64,000 bases of DNA. It comes from Roseomonas sp. KE2513. Its GTDB lineage: Bacteria > Pseudomonadota > Alphaproteobacteria > Acetobacterales > Acetobacteraceae. Below are positions 42,507 to 51,641 of this stretch, piece by piece (within the stretch, counting starts at the first letter, position 1; each line of letters opens with the position of its first letter). The stretch covers positions 1 through 64,000 of the forward strand of contig NZ_RCVR01000017.1 in NCBI RefSeq assembly GCF_016107305.1. Reading direction: 5' to 3'. Under the pieces are notes generated by a model. That model did not search any database. It saw nothing but the letters and a program-made list of their open reading frames with translations, and was not told the DNA's origin. The position numbers and the translations under genes are program-made.

Positions 42507-43904
42507 ATGACCGCCACCGATCCCGCGCTGATGAGCGCGGAAACGCTGCTCGCCCTCTACGCCCGCCGCGCCCTCAGCCCCGTGGAGGCGCTTAAGGCGG
42601 TGATGGAGCGGGTGGCCCGGCACAATCCCGCCATCAACGCCTTTGCCACCATGAACCCCCAGGCTCTGCGCCAGGCTGGTGAAAGCGAGGCGCGCTGGGC
42701 CGCCGGCCGCCCCATGGGTGTGCTGGACGGCGTGCCATGCACGGTGAAGGACCTGCTGAACATGGTGGGCCTTCCCACCCGCCGCGGCAGCCGCACCACC
42801 GACCCCCGCCCGCAGACCGAGGACGCGCCGGCGGTGACGGGGCTGCGCGCGGCCGGCGCCGTCATCATCGGCAAGACCACCACCACCGAGTTCGGCTGGA
42901 AAACCCCCGGCGACTGCCCGCTGCACGGCATCACGCGAAATCCCTGGGACTTCCAGCGCACCACCGGCGGCTCCTCCTCCGGCGCCGGGGCCGCGGCGGC
43001 GGCTGCGTTCGGGGCGCTGCACATTGGCACCGATGCCGGTGGTTCGATCCGCATCCCCGCCGCCTATTGCGGCGTCGTCGGCATGAAGCCGAGCTACGGG
43101 CGCGTGCCCCAATGGCCGCACGGCGCCTTCTCCGCCGTTGCTTGCGCGGGGCCGATGGCGCGTAGCGTGCGCGACGCCGCGCTGATGCTGAACGCGATCG
43201 CCCGCGCCGATGTCCGCGACCCCCTCTGCCTACCCGACGAGCCCCGCGAGTGGCGCGTCGGCATCGAGGACGGCGTGCGCGGCATGCGGATCGCCCTCGT
43301 CCGCCGCTGGGGCTACGAGCCGCCGCTCGACGCGGATGGGGAAGCCGCGCTCGCCCGCGCCGCCGACACCCTCCGCGCCGAGGGCGCGCTGGTTGAGGAG
43401 GCCGATCCGGAACTGCCGGACACCCGCCAGATCTTCGGTCGCGTCTGGGGCGTGGCGCTGGCCAAGCTCGTCGCCAGCACGCCCGAGGGCAAGCGCGGCG
43501 ACCTCGACGGCGGTTTGGATGAGGTGGCGCGGCGCGAAGGCGGCCTCCCCGCCATCGACTTCCTGACGGCCGACGCGCTGCGGGTGGAGGCAGCGCACGC
43601 CATGGGCCGCTTCCACCTCCGCTACGACCTCATTCTCACGGCCGCCACCCCGACCGCGGCCTTCGCGGCCGATCAGCCGACGCTCAAGCCCACAGAGGCG
43701 CTGTGGCGGGACTGGGCGCCCTGGACCTTCGCGCAGAACCTGACCCGCCAGCCCGCCATCGCCCTGCCGGCCGGGCTGGACGAGGAAGGGATGCCGCGCG
43801 CCGTGCAGATCGTGGCGGCGCAGGGCAGGGACGACCTCTGCCTGCGCGGCGCCCGCGCCCTGGAACGGGCGCTGGCCATGCCGGAGGCTAATCCCGTCGG
43901 CTGA
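42507..43904 (+). CDS. Amidase signature family hydrolase
   Basis: 465 aa. The Ser-cisSer-Lys triad is visible: Lys in CTVKDLLNM (about residue 80), the Ser pair in TTGGSSSGAGAA and GTDAGGSIRIPAAYCGVVGMKP. It hydrolyses a carboxamide in the cytoplasm. Related to AtzF/GatA-type amidases but not GatA, since gatB and gatC are absent. Precedes an M20 peptidase gene by 68 nt and may share its transcript. Substrate unknown. Confidence 0.9.
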   Translation: MTATDPALMSAETLLALYARRALSPVEALKAVMERVARHNPAINAFATMNPQALRQAGESEARWAAGRPMGVLDGVPCTVKDLLNMVGLPTRRGSRTTDPRPQTEDAPAVTGLRAAGAVIIGKTTTTEFGWKTPGDCPLHGITRNPWDFQRTTGGSSSGAGAAAAAAFGALHIGTDAGGSIRIPAAYCGVVGMKPSYGRVPQWPHGAFSAVACAGPMARSVRDAALMLNAIARADVRDPLCLPDEPREWRVGIEDGVRGMRIALVRRWGYEPPLDADGEAALARAADTLRAEGALVEEADPELPDTRQIFGRVWGVALAKLVASTPEGKRGDLDGGLDEVARREGGLPAIDFLTADALRVEAAHAMGRFHLRYDLILTAATPTAAFAADQPTLKPTEALWRDWAPWTFAQNLTRQPAIALPAGLDEEGMPRAVQIVAAQGRDDLCLRGARALERALAMPEANPVG

Positions 43905-43972
43905 CCACCCGGGCTTGCGCCGCCCGCCCGCCCGGTCCATCCCGGCTCCGAAGAAGATCCCCGGAGCGCGTG

Positions 43973-45160
43973 ATGAGCGAGACCACCGAAGCCCGTGTCC
44001 TCGATTGGCTTTCCGGCCGCCAGGGCGAGATGCTCGCCCTGCTTGAGCGCATGGTGAACACAGACGGCGGCTCCTACGACAAAGCCGGTGTGGACGCGGT
44101 CGGCGCCCAGGTCCGCGGCTTCCTCGAAGGGCACGGCATTCCCGTCGAAACCATCCCCGGGGAGCGCTTCGGCGACTGCCTGCGCGCGACCGTCGAGGGC
44201 GGGGAGGAGAGCGGTGCCAGCGACAACGCCCGCCGGAACATCCTGCTCATGGGCCACCGCGACACCGTCTTCCCCAAGGGCGAGCCCGAGCGCCGCCCCT
44301 TCCGCGTGGAGAACGGTATCGCGACCGGCCCCGGCGTGGCCGACATGAAGGCGGGGCTGGTGATGAACATGTTCGTCCTCGCCGCTTTCAAGGCCGTGGG
44401 CGGCGCGCCCGGCCCGCTCGTCGGCCTGTTCACCGGCGACGAGGAGATCGGCTCCCCTGAGGGGCGGCCGGTGATCGAGGCCGAGGCGCGCCGCGCCCGC
44501 GTCGTCCTCAACTCCGAGCCTGGCCGTGCGAATGGCGGCGTCGTGACCGGCCGCAAGGGCGGCGTCTTTATGGTGGTGGAGATCGAGGGCCGCGCCGCCC
44601 ATTCCGGCGGTAACTTCGAGGCCGGCATCAGCGCCATCGGCGAGCTGGCCGCCAAGGTGACCGCGATCCACGCCCTGACGGACCTCGCGCGCGGCATCAC
44701 GCTGAACGTCGGCCTGGTCAGCGGCGGGCAGAGCGTGAACACCGTCGCCCCCTCCGCCCAGATGCAGATCGACCTCCGCTACGTGGAGCCCGCCGACCGC
44801 GAGGAGGTGATGGGCCGCATCCACGAGATCGTCGGCCGCTCCTTCGTCCCGGGCACGCGGGCCGCCCTGACCATCCGCGGCGAGTTCCTGCCGCTGACCC
44901 AGACAGCCGCAGCCGCGAAGCTGTTCGAGGCCTATGTCGGCGCTGCCGCCGAGAGCGGGCTTTCCGTGACCGGCGATTTCTCCGGCGGCTGCGCCGACAG
45001 CGGCTTCACCGCCGCGGTCGGCGCGCCCACCCTCTGTGCGGTCGGGCCCGTGGGCGGCAAGGCGCACAGCCCGGAGGAGTACCTGGAGGTGGCGACCCTC
45101 GTTCCCCGCGCCCAGGCCATGGCGCGGGCCATCCTACGGCTCGACCGGGCCGGGCTCTGA
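43973..45160 (+). CDS. M20 family metallopeptidase (glutamate carboxypeptidase-like)
   Basis: 395 aa. Zinc ligands and catalytic residues: LMGHRDTVFPKG, GPGVADMKAGL, GDEEIGSPEG with the base Glu, NSEPGR and a late His in KAHSPEE. The dimerisation lid domain lies in the middle (about 190-300). Resembles carboxypeptidase G2, which releases glutamate from N-acyl glutamates such as folates. A GTG at 43970 is the alternative start. Downstream of the amidase. Confidence 0.9.
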   Translation: MSETTEARVLDWLSGRQGEMLALLERMVNTDGGSYDKAGVDAVGAQVRGFLEGHGIPVETIPGERFGDCLRATVEGGEESGASDNARRNILLMGHRDTVFPKGEPERRPFRVENGIATGPGVADMKAGLVMNMFVLAAFKAVGGAPGPLVGLFTGDEEIGSPEGRPVIEAEARRARVVLNSEPGRANGGVVTGRKGGVFMVVEIEGRAAHSGGNFEAGISAIGELAAKVTAIHALTDLARGITLNVGLVSGGQSVNTVAPSAQMQIDLRYVEPADREEVMGRIHEIVGRSFVPGTRAALTIRGEFLPLTQTAAAAKLFEAYVGAAAESGLSVTGDFSGGCADSGFTAAVGAPTLCAVGPVGGKAHSPEEYLEVATLVPRAQAMARAILRLDRAGL

Positions 45161-45249
45161 AGGGCCGGTATCATCCGGCGAGGTGGCGGGGGCAGAAGGC
45201 ACGGAACCCTGGGGTAGACCGCCCCCTGCCGCGGCGGCTGGCGCCGGCC

Positions 45250-45519
45250 TTGCGTGCCCTGGCGCTGCCCCTGCTTCTGGTGCCGCCGACGGGGGCCGTG
45301 CCCGCCTGCGGGGCGCCCGTCGCGCAATCCCGGCCGGAACCGCCGCGCCGGAGCTGCTACGGCGGGGCGGAGACCGTCGCCTTCGGGCGCCTGCTGGTCG
45401 ATTACGGCATCGCCACCCTGCGCTTCGGGGTCGGGATCGTGCTCATCTTCCTCGGCCTTGTCGTCATGGCGCTGGGCTACCTGCTGATGCTGGTGGACCT
45501 GCTGCTTTGCTGGCGCTGA
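45250..45519 (+). CDS. Small membrane protein, function unknown
   Basis: 89 aa, TTG start; no other in-frame start upstream. The first 20 residues look like a weak signal or lipoprotein-like segment (ALPLLLVPPTGAVPACGAP), and residues 55-86 form one long hydrophobic helix (FGVGIVLIFLGLVVMALGYLLMLVDLLLC). Strong G/C at codon third positions supports real coding. No family recognised. It lies between the M20 peptidase and ammonia-lyase genes. Confidence 0.55.
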   Translation: MRALALPLLLVPPTGAVPACGAPVAQSRPEPPRRSCYGGAETVAFGRLLVDYGIATLRFGVGIVLIFLGLVVMALGYLLMLVDLLLCWR

Positions 45520-45553
45520 TTGCCGCAGGTCCGGCGCCCCGGCATCCTCCGGC

Positions 45554-46741
45554 ATGACCTTCCGCTGCTTCATCAACCCGCGCCACGGCGTGCCCGGCAT
45601 CGTCGTCCTGCCTGAGGGCGCTGGCCGGCGCGCCAGGGCCGCGATCGCGGCCTGGCCCGGCTATGCGCCGACGCCCCTCCTGCACCTCGGCGACGTGGCA
45701 ACCGCGCTTGATCTCGGCGCGGTGCACTACAAGGACGAGGCGACGCGCTTCGGCCTTGGCTCCTTCAAGGCCCTAGGTGGGGCGCACGCCGTCTTCCGCG
45801 TCATCGTGGGGGAGCTCTCTCGCACGGGGATAGCCACCGCGGCGACGGCAGCGGAGCTGGAGGCCGGGATGTACCAGGAGGCGACCGCCGCCATCACCGT
45901 CACCTGCGCGACGGACGGCAACCACGGGCGCAGTGTCGCCTGGGGGGCGCGGCGCTTCGGCGCCCGCTGCGTCATCTTCGTGCATCCCGGCGTCACCAGG
46001 GGGCGGCGCGAGGCCATGACCGCCCTCGGTGCCGAGGTGCGGGAGGTGCCCGGGAACTACGACGATTCCGTCCGCGCCTCCGAGGCGGCGGCGAGGGCAG
46101 GCGGCTGGCATCTCGTCTCCGACACCTCCTGGCCCGGCTACACCGAAACCCCGCGTGAGGTGATGCAGGGCTACCGCCTCATGGCCGAGGAGGCGCTGGA
46201 TGCCCTGCCGGCCCCGCCCACCCACGCCTTCATCCAAGCCGGCGTGGGCGGCGTCGCGGCGGCGGTCTCGGTCGCGCTGCGGGCCCGCCATGGGCGCGGG
46301 CCGCGGCTGGTGGTGGTGGAGCCGGAGCGCGCCGCCTGCCTCCTCGCCAGCGCCGAGGCAGGTGCGCCCACCGCGGTCACCGGCGAGCTGGACACGATCA
46401 TGGCCGGCCTCGCCTGCGGGGAGCCGAGCCTACTGGCCTGGCAGGAGCTGGAGCGCGCCGCCTTCGCCTTCATGGCCATTCCGGACGATGCTTGCCTACG
46501 TGCCATGCGCTTCCTTGCCTGCCGCACCCCACCCGTGGAGGGCGGCGAGAGCGGCGTGGCGGGCCTCGCGGCCCTGGTTCTCGCCGCCCGGAACCGTGAG
46601 GGACGCGCCGCCCTCGGCCTCGGGCCGGAGAGCCGCGTCCTGCTGTTCGGCACCGAGGGGGCAACCGACCGGGCGGTCTATGAGGACCTCGTGACCGGCT
46701 CTGCGGTTGACACGACTCCCCTGGCGGCCCTTCTGAGGTGA
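45554..46741 (+). CDS. dpaL: Diaminopropionate ammonia-lyase family PLP enzyme
   Basis: 395 aa fold-type II PLP enzyme. The PLP Lys is in YKDEATRFGLGSFKALGGA (about residue 78), the signature typical of diaminopropionate ammonia-lyase; CATDGNHGRSVAWGARRFG and IQAGVGGVAAAVS follow. The family cleaves 2,3-diaminopropionate to pyruvate and ammonia. E. coli YgeX lies among purine and amide catabolism genes, close in spirit to the hydrolases here. The stop overlaps a GTG of the next frame, but the next gene more likely starts at 46774. Confidence 0.88.
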   Translation: MTFRCFINPRHGVPGIVVLPEGAGRRARAAIAAWPGYAPTPLLHLGDVATALDLGAVHYKDEATRFGLGSFKALGGAHAVFRVIVGELSRTGIATAATAAELEAGMYQEATAAITVTCATDGNHGRSVAWGARRFGARCVIFVHPGVTRGRREAMTALGAEVREVPGNYDDSVRASEAAARAGGWHLVSDTSWPGYTETPREVMQGYRLMAEEALDALPAPPTHAFIQAGVGGVAAAVSVALRARHGRGPRLVVVEPERAACLLASAEAGAPTAVTGELDTIMAGLACGEPSLLAWQELERAAFAFMAIPDDACLRAMRFLACRTPPVEGGESGVAGLAALVLAARNREGRAALGLGPESRVLLFGTEGATDRAVYEDLVTGSAVDTTPLAALLR

Positions 46742-46773
46742 ATAAATCGCCATCTTTCCCGGAGGGTTCACCC

Positions 46774-47751
46774 TTGCTCCAGCGCCGCCACCTGATCGCC
46801 GGCCTCGCCGCTACCCCGCTCGCTGCCCCCGCCCTGCACGCCCAGGGCACCTGGCCGAGCGCCCCCGTGCGCCTCGTGGTGCCCTTCGCCGCCGGAGGCC
46901 CGACCGACGTGCCGGCGCGCCTCGTTGCCGATGAGCTCTCCAAGCTGCTTCCCCAGCGCGTGATCGTGGAGAACCGCACGGGCGCCGGCGTCGTCGTCGG
47001 CTCCGACGTCGTGGCCAAGGCGCCGAAGGACGGGCAGACGCTCCTCTACACCACCATTGCCCACGCGGCGCTGCGCTCGATCTTCCCGCGCCTGCCTTTC
47101 GATCCGTTGGCCGACTTCACGCCGGTCGCGCTCACCGGCGTCATCCCAATGCTGATGATGGTGAACAAGGACCTGCCGGTGAACTCGTTGCCGGAGCTTA
47201 TCGCCCTGCTCAAGGCGAACCCGGGCAAGTACGACTACGCGTCAACGGGGAACGGGGCCGCGCTGCACCTGGCGACGGAGTTGTTCCTCAGCCAGGCAGG
47301 CGGGCTGAAGGCGACCCACGTTCCCTATCGCGGCTCCGCGGCGGCCATGCCGGACCTGCTGAACGGGACCGTCGCGATGATGCTGGACGTCGCGAACTCC
47401 GCGTTGCCCTTCGTCACGCGCGGCGAGGTGAAGGGGCTGGCCATCTCCGGCGCGCACCGTTTGCCGCAGGTGCCGAACATCCCGACGTTCGGCGAGGCGG
47501 GTGTGCCCGGCTACGAGGCGTATACCTGGCACATGGTGCTGGCGCCTTCCGGAACGCCGGAGCCGGTGGTGAGCGCGATCAACGACGCGCTGAACAAGGT
47601 GATGGCGATGGACAGCGTGAAGCAGCGCCTGTCGGACCTGACCATGGAGACCCGCTCCGACACGACGCCCGCCACCGCGAAGAAGTGGCTCGACGACGAG
47701 ATCGCGAAGTGGGAGCCGATCATCAAGGCTGCCGGGATCAAGGCGGACTGA
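46774..47751 (+). CDS. Bug-family (TTT) periplasmic solute-binding receptor
   Basis: 325 aa from TTG 46774, chosen because GGAGGG (46761-46766) lies 7 nt upstream and the product then begins with a compact twin-Arg leader (MLQRRHLIAGLAATPLAAPALHAQG); the GTG at 46738 lacks a site. Mature start WPSAPVRLVVPFAAGGPTDVPAR and THVPYRGSAAAMPD are Bug motifs. Paired with the diaminopropionate ammonia-lyase gene, and convergent with the M20 enzyme across a terminator hairpin. Confidence 0.92.
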   Translation: MLQRRHLIAGLAATPLAAPALHAQGTWPSAPVRLVVPFAAGGPTDVPARLVADELSKLLPQRVIVENRTGAGVVVGSDVVAKAPKDGQTLLYTTIAHAALRSIFPRLPFDPLADFTPVALTGVIPMLMMVNKDLPVNSLPELIALLKANPGKYDYASTGNGAALHLATELFLSQAGGLKATHVPYRGSAAAMPDLLNGTVAMMLDVANSALPFVTRGEVKGLAISGAHRLPQVPNIPTFGEAGVPGYEAYTWHMVLAPSGTPEPVVSAINDALNKVMAMDSVKQRLSDLTMETRSDTTPATAKKWLDDEIAKWEPIIKAAGIKAD

Positions 47752-47757
47752 TGGTGT

Positions 47758-47784
47758 GGCGGGGGGAACTTCCCCCCCGCCTTT
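47758..47784. terminator. Hairpin terminator between convergent genes
   Basis: GGCGGGGGG (47758-47766) with CCCCCCGCC (47773-47781), 6-nt loop, then TTT on the plus strand. Lies in the 37-nt gap between the Bug receptor and the M20 hydrolase genes. Confidence 0.75.
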
Positions 47785-47788
47785 CCGA

Positions 47789-49216
47789 TCAGACCCCCTG
47801 GCCCATGGCCTTGATCGGGGGCGCGAGGTCCTTCGGCAGCGGCGACTCATAGGGCTGCCCGCCCGTGCGCTCCTCGAAATCCGCCTTGGCGCGGGCGATC
47901 AGCGCGGGATCGCGCAGCGCGTCCACCGCCGTGCCCGCCATCACCTTGGCGACATGCACCATGCCCTTGTGCGCCGCCGGAGACTTGCCCTGGGCGGTTA
48001 GCTGCCAAGAATGAAAGGGCGTGCCGATGGCGCAGGTGGCGCCGCGAGCCTGCACCGTGGGCACCGCCCAGGAGACGTCGCCCACGTCGGTGGAGCCGAC
48101 GCCGCCCTCACCACGATTTTCCAGCGGCACGATGATGTCGCAGAGCGTCTTGCCCTTCTCCACCTTCAGGCCGTGGCGGCGATGCGCGGCGCGAATGTCC
48201 TCCTCGCTCAGCGTTGCCTGGATCTGCGCGGCGTATTCCTTGTCCGCCTCGTCGAACTGCGGCGGGCCGAGACGCTGGAAGTTGTCGTACATCGCCCGCT
48301 CGAGCGGCGCGTTGCCGAGCAGGTTCGAGACGGCGCTGACCACCGCCGTCTCCACGCGCGTCTCCGTCATCAGCGCGGCGCCCTCCGCGATCTTGCGCAC
48401 GCGGCCGACGAGCATGTTCAGCTCCGGCAGGTCGCGCGCGCGGATGAGGTAGCGGACCTTCGCGCGGGACTGCACGACGTTGGGCGCGATGCCGCCGCCG
48501 TCCAGCATGGCGTAGTGGATGCGCGCGTGGTCGGGCATGTGCTCGCGCATGTAGTTCACGCCGACATTCATCAGCTCTACGGCATCGAGCGCGGAGCGGC
48601 CGAGTTCCGGCGCGGCGGCGGCGTGGGCGGAGCGGCCGTGGAAGGTGAAGTCGATGCGCGTGTTCGCGAGCGACACGGCCTCGTTGACGCCGGAGAAGGA
48701 GGCGGGGTGCCAGGAGATGGCGATGTCCACGTCGCTGAATACGCCGTCGCGCGCCATGAAGCCCTTGGCGGCGCCGCCTTCCTCCGCGGGGCAGCCGTAA
48801 TAGCGAATGCGGCCGGGAAGGTTGTTCTCCTTCAGCCAGTCCTTCACGGCGGCGGCTGCCAGCAGCGAGGCAGCGCCGAGCAGGTTGTGCCCGCAGCCAT
48901 GGCCTGGGCCGTTCGGCACCACCTCCTTGTGCTCGGCGAGGCCGGCCTCCTGCGAGAGGTTGGGCAGCGCGTCGTACTCGCCGAGGATGGCGATCACCGG
49001 CCCGCCCTCGCCGTACTCGCCCATCACGGCGGTCGGGATGCCCGCGAGGTCGCGCTCGATCCGGAAGCCTTCCTTCTCCATTATCGCCAGGTGCTCGGCG
49101 ACGGAGCGCGTCTCGGTATAGGCGATCTCCGGCATGTCCCAGACGCGATCGGAGAAGGCCGCGTAGTCGTCGCGGCGCTCATCGACCGCGCGCCAGACCT
49201 GTTCGTCGTTCCGCAT
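47789..49216 (-). CDS. M20 amidohydrolase, p-aminobenzoyl-glutamate hydrolase subunit B-like
   Basis: 475 aa, the AbgB size. Motifs: AILGEYDALPNLSQEAG, GPGHGCGHNLLGAA (metal His), CPAEEGGAAKGFMARDG with the base Glu, ISWHPASFSGVNE and GRSAHAAAAPELGRSALDAVELM. AbgB with AbgA cleaves p-aminobenzoyl-glutamate; no abgA is adjacent, so it may act alone on an N-acyl amino acid. Cytoplasmic. 12 nt downstream of an ABC receptor gene on the same strand, which suggests import followed by hydrolysis. Confidence 0.9.
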   Translation of the reverse strand: MRNDEQVWRAVDERRDDYAAFSDRVWDMPEIAYTETRSVAEHLAIMEKEGFRIERDLAGIPTAVMGEYGEGGPVIAILGEYDALPNLSQEAGLAEHKEVVPNGPGHGCGHNLLGAASLLAAAAVKDWLKENNLPGRIRYYGCPAEEGGAAKGFMARDGVFSDVDIAISWHPASFSGVNEAVSLANTRIDFTFHGRSAHAAAAPELGRSALDAVELMNVGVNYMREHMPDHARIHYAMLDGGGIAPNVVQSRAKVRYLIRARDLPELNMLVGRVRKIAEGAALMTETRVETAVVSAVSNLLGNAPLERAMYDNFQRLGPPQFDEADKEYAAQIQATLSEEDIRAAHRRHGLKVEKGKTLCDIIVPLENRGEGGVGSTDVGDVSWAVPTVQARGATCAIGTPFHSWQLTAQGKSPAAHKGMVHVAKVMAGTAVDALRDPALIARAKADFEERTGGQPYESPLPKDLAPPIKAMGQGV

Positions 49217-49228
49217 GGATACCTCTTC

Positions 49229-50467
49229 CTAGTCGGCGCCGAGCCGGGCGCGGGGATGCGCGGCGGCGGCGGCTTCGGGGTGGATGGTGACCAGCCGCCC
49301 GTCCTGCCACTGCATCAGGCAGGGCCGGGCGCGGGTGTTCTGGCCGCGCTCATCGAAGGCGGCGCCCCAGCCGGTGGGGGTTGTGCCCTCCGCGATATCG
49401 GTCGCGAGCATCGCGGCCCGTAACTTGTCCTTGTCGAGCCCGCCCGCGCGCTGGATGGCATCCAGCGCCACGCGCGCCCCGAACAGGTTCGCCAGGCTGT
49501 GCCCGGAGCGCGGGTCCGCGCCGTAGCGGCGCTTATAGGCCTCGGCAAACGCCGCGTTGCCGGGTGCCACGCGATCGGCGATGGCAAAGGCGGGGAAGTC
49601 GATGCTCATCACCCCCTCGAAGGCGGGGCCTACGGCGCGGGCGGTGTCGGCCAGGCTGTAGCCGGCGCCGCTGCCGATCACCATTCTTGGCCGCCAGCCC
49701 GCCTCACGCATCGTCCTGAACAGCAGGATCGGGTCGTTCTGACCGCCCGTGTGCAGCAGCACCTCCGCGCCCGCCTCCCGCAGGCGCTGCACGGGGCCCG
49801 AGAGGTCGGTCGTGCGCGGCGGGTAGGAGATGCGCTCCAGCACCTCCACCCCGGCCTCGCGCAGCCGTGTGACCTGCATTTCCGAGACCGAGGCCCCGTA
49901 GAGCGCGTCCTCGTAGAGCAGTGCGGCACGGGGCGGCGCACCGAGCAAGGAGGGCAGGATCGCGGTCACCGCCTCGGCCGTCAGGCGAGCGAAGTCGCCG
50001 CCTCGCGGGCAGGTGCGGTAAAGATTGCGGAACCCGCGCTCCGTGATGCTGTCGGCGATAGCGCCCAACTCGAAATAGGGCACGCCCTGCCCCTCGCTCG
50101 CCTGGGTCGCGGCGAAGGAGAGGGTGGAACCATAGGTGCCGAAAAGCGCCGCGCATCGCTCGGGCCCGCCAAGCCGCCGCGCTTCGCCGACCGCCGAGGC
50201 CTCGTCCCCCGCATCGCCGCGCAGCAGCCGGATGGGGCGGCCGAGCAGCCCGCCGGCCACGTTGCGTTCCTCCACCGCCATCTCAAGGCCGCGGAAGGAC
50301 TCGTCGCCCAGCAGGGCAGGGGCGCCGGAGAGGGGATAGATGGCACCGAAGCGCCACTCCGCCGCCGGGTTGCCCGTGGGCGAGCCCTGCACCTGGGCGG
50401 CGGCGCCACCCGGGACGCCGAGAGCCAGGGCGGCGAGGAGGCTGCGGCGCAGCGCGCCCATGCGCAT
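49229..50467 (-). CDS. ABC transporter substrate-binding protein (branched-chain amino acid/amide type)
   Basis: 412 aa from ATG 50467 (50461 is an alternative); the long frame further upstream is a shadow of the quinone reductase gene. Sec leader MRMGALRRSLLAALALGVPGGAAAQ. Mature LivK/UrtA fold: WRFGAIYPLSGAPALLGDESFRGLEMAVEERN and GPERCAALFGTYGSTLSFAATQASE, then ALLYEDALYGASV. Periplasmic receptor; no ABC permease or ATPase genes are adjacent, so it is an orphan. The AbgB-like gene follows at 12 nt. Confidence 0.9.
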   Translation of the reverse strand: MRMGALRRSLLAALALGVPGGAAAQVQGSPTGNPAAEWRFGAIYPLSGAPALLGDESFRGLEMAVEERNVAGGLLGRPIRLLRGDAGDEASAVGEARRLGGPERCAALFGTYGSTLSFAATQASEGQGVPYFELGAIADSITERGFRNLYRTCPRGGDFARLTAEAVTAILPSLLGAPPRAALLYEDALYGASVSEMQVTRLREAGVEVLERISYPPRTTDLSGPVQRLREAGAEVLLHTGGQNDPILLFRTMREAGWRPRMVIGSGAGYSLADTARAVGPAFEGVMSIDFPAFAIADRVAPGNAAFAEAYKRRYGADPRSGHSLANLFGARVALDAIQRAGGLDKDKLRAAMLATDIAEGTTPTGWGAAFDERGQNTRARPCLMQWQDGRLVTIHPEAAAAAHPRARLGAD

Positions 50468-50632
50468 GGGGCCTTCGTTCCTATCTCGTTCCGATGGGCG
50501 GCGGGATGGTCGCCGCTGGGGCGCCCGGGCGCAAGGCCCGGTCGCGCGGATGTGCCCAGGGGCACCCCCAGCTTGACGCACCCGATTGCGGCGCCGACCT
50601 TCCGCCGCCCCCGCCCGAGGAGTCCGCCCCGC

Positions 50633-51637
50633 ATGCCCAGCCTTCCCGAGACCATGACCTTCATCGCGCACGGCGCGGGTGGCGGCCCCGAGGTGCTGGT
50701 GCCGTCCACCGGCCCGGTGCCGAAGCCCGCCGCGGACGAGGTGCTGATCCGGGTCATGGCCGCCGGCGTGAACCGGCCGGACGTGGCGCAGCGCGGGGGC
50801 AGCTACCCGCCGCCGAAGGGCGCCAGCCCCATCATCGGCCTCGAGGTCGCGGGTGAGGTGGTTGCGACCGGCGCCGAGGCCACCCGCTACAAGGTCGGGG
50901 ACCGCGTCTGCGCCCTGACGAACGGCGGCGGCTACGCCGAATACGCCGTGGCGCCCGAGGCGCAGACCCTTCCCTGGCCCGACGGCTTCGACGCCATCCG
51001 CGCCGCCGCCCTGCCCGAGACCTTCTTCACCGTCTGGGTGAACCTCTTCGTCCACGGCCGGCTCCAGGCGGGGGAGACGGTGCTGGTGCATGGCGGCACC
51101 TCCGGCATCGGTTCCACCGCGCTCCAGCTTGCCCGCGCCCTCAGCGCGAAGCCGTACGCCACCGCCGGCAGCCCGGAGAAGGTCGCCGCCTGCCTCGAGT
51201 TCGGCGCTGTCGAGGCCTTCGACTACCGCAGCCAGGACTTCGTCGAGGAAATGAAGCGCGTGACCGGCCCCAAGGGCACGGACGTGGTGCTCGACATGCT
51301 CGGCGCGCCCTATTTCCAGCGCAACCTGCGCGTGCTCGGCATGGACGGGCGGCTGGTGATCATCGCGACCATGGGCGGCAACGAGGTCGAGAAGGCAGAC
51401 ATCCGCCCAATCATGCTCAAGCGCTTGGTGGTCACCGGCAGCACCATGCGGCCCCGCACCACCGCCGAGAAGGGCGCCATCGCCCGCGCGCTGGAGGAGA
51501 AGGTCTGGCCGCTCCTCTCCACCGGCCGCGTCGCCCCGCGCGTGCACGAGACCTTCGCCCTCGCCGAGGCCGCGGCGGCGCACCGGCTGATGGAGAGCAG
51601 CGCGCATATCGGCAAGATCGTCCTCGCGCTCGGCTGA
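50633..51637 (+). CDS. Zinc-free NAD(P)H quinone oxidoreductase (MDR family)
   Basis: 334 aa from ATG 50633 with GAGGAG upstream. Medium-chain reductase of the QOR/PIG3 group: AAGVNRPDVAQRGGSYPPPKGASPIIGLEVAGEV at the start, the NADPH motif HGGTSGIGSTALQLAR, and no zinc Cys/His set. Reduces quinones or enones in the cytoplasm. It heads a plus-strand run with a DMT transporter (4 nt) and an alpha/beta hydrolase (4 nt). Confidence 0.92.
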   Translation: MPSLPETMTFIAHGAGGGPEVLVPSTGPVPKPAADEVLIRVMAAGVNRPDVAQRGGSYPPPKGASPIIGLEVAGEVVATGAEATRYKVGDRVCALTNGGGYAEYAVAPEAQTLPWPDGFDAIRAAALPETFFTVWVNLFVHGRLQAGETVLVHGGTSGIGSTALQLARALSAKPYATAGSPEKVAACLEFGAVEAFDYRSQDFVEEMKRVTGPKGTDVVLDMLGAPYFQRNLRVLGMDGRLVIIATMGGNEVEKADIRPIMLKRLVVTGSTMRPRTTAEKGAIARALEEKVWPLLSTGRVAPRVHETFALAEAAAAHRLMESSAHIGKIVLALG

Positions 51638-51641
51638 TCCC

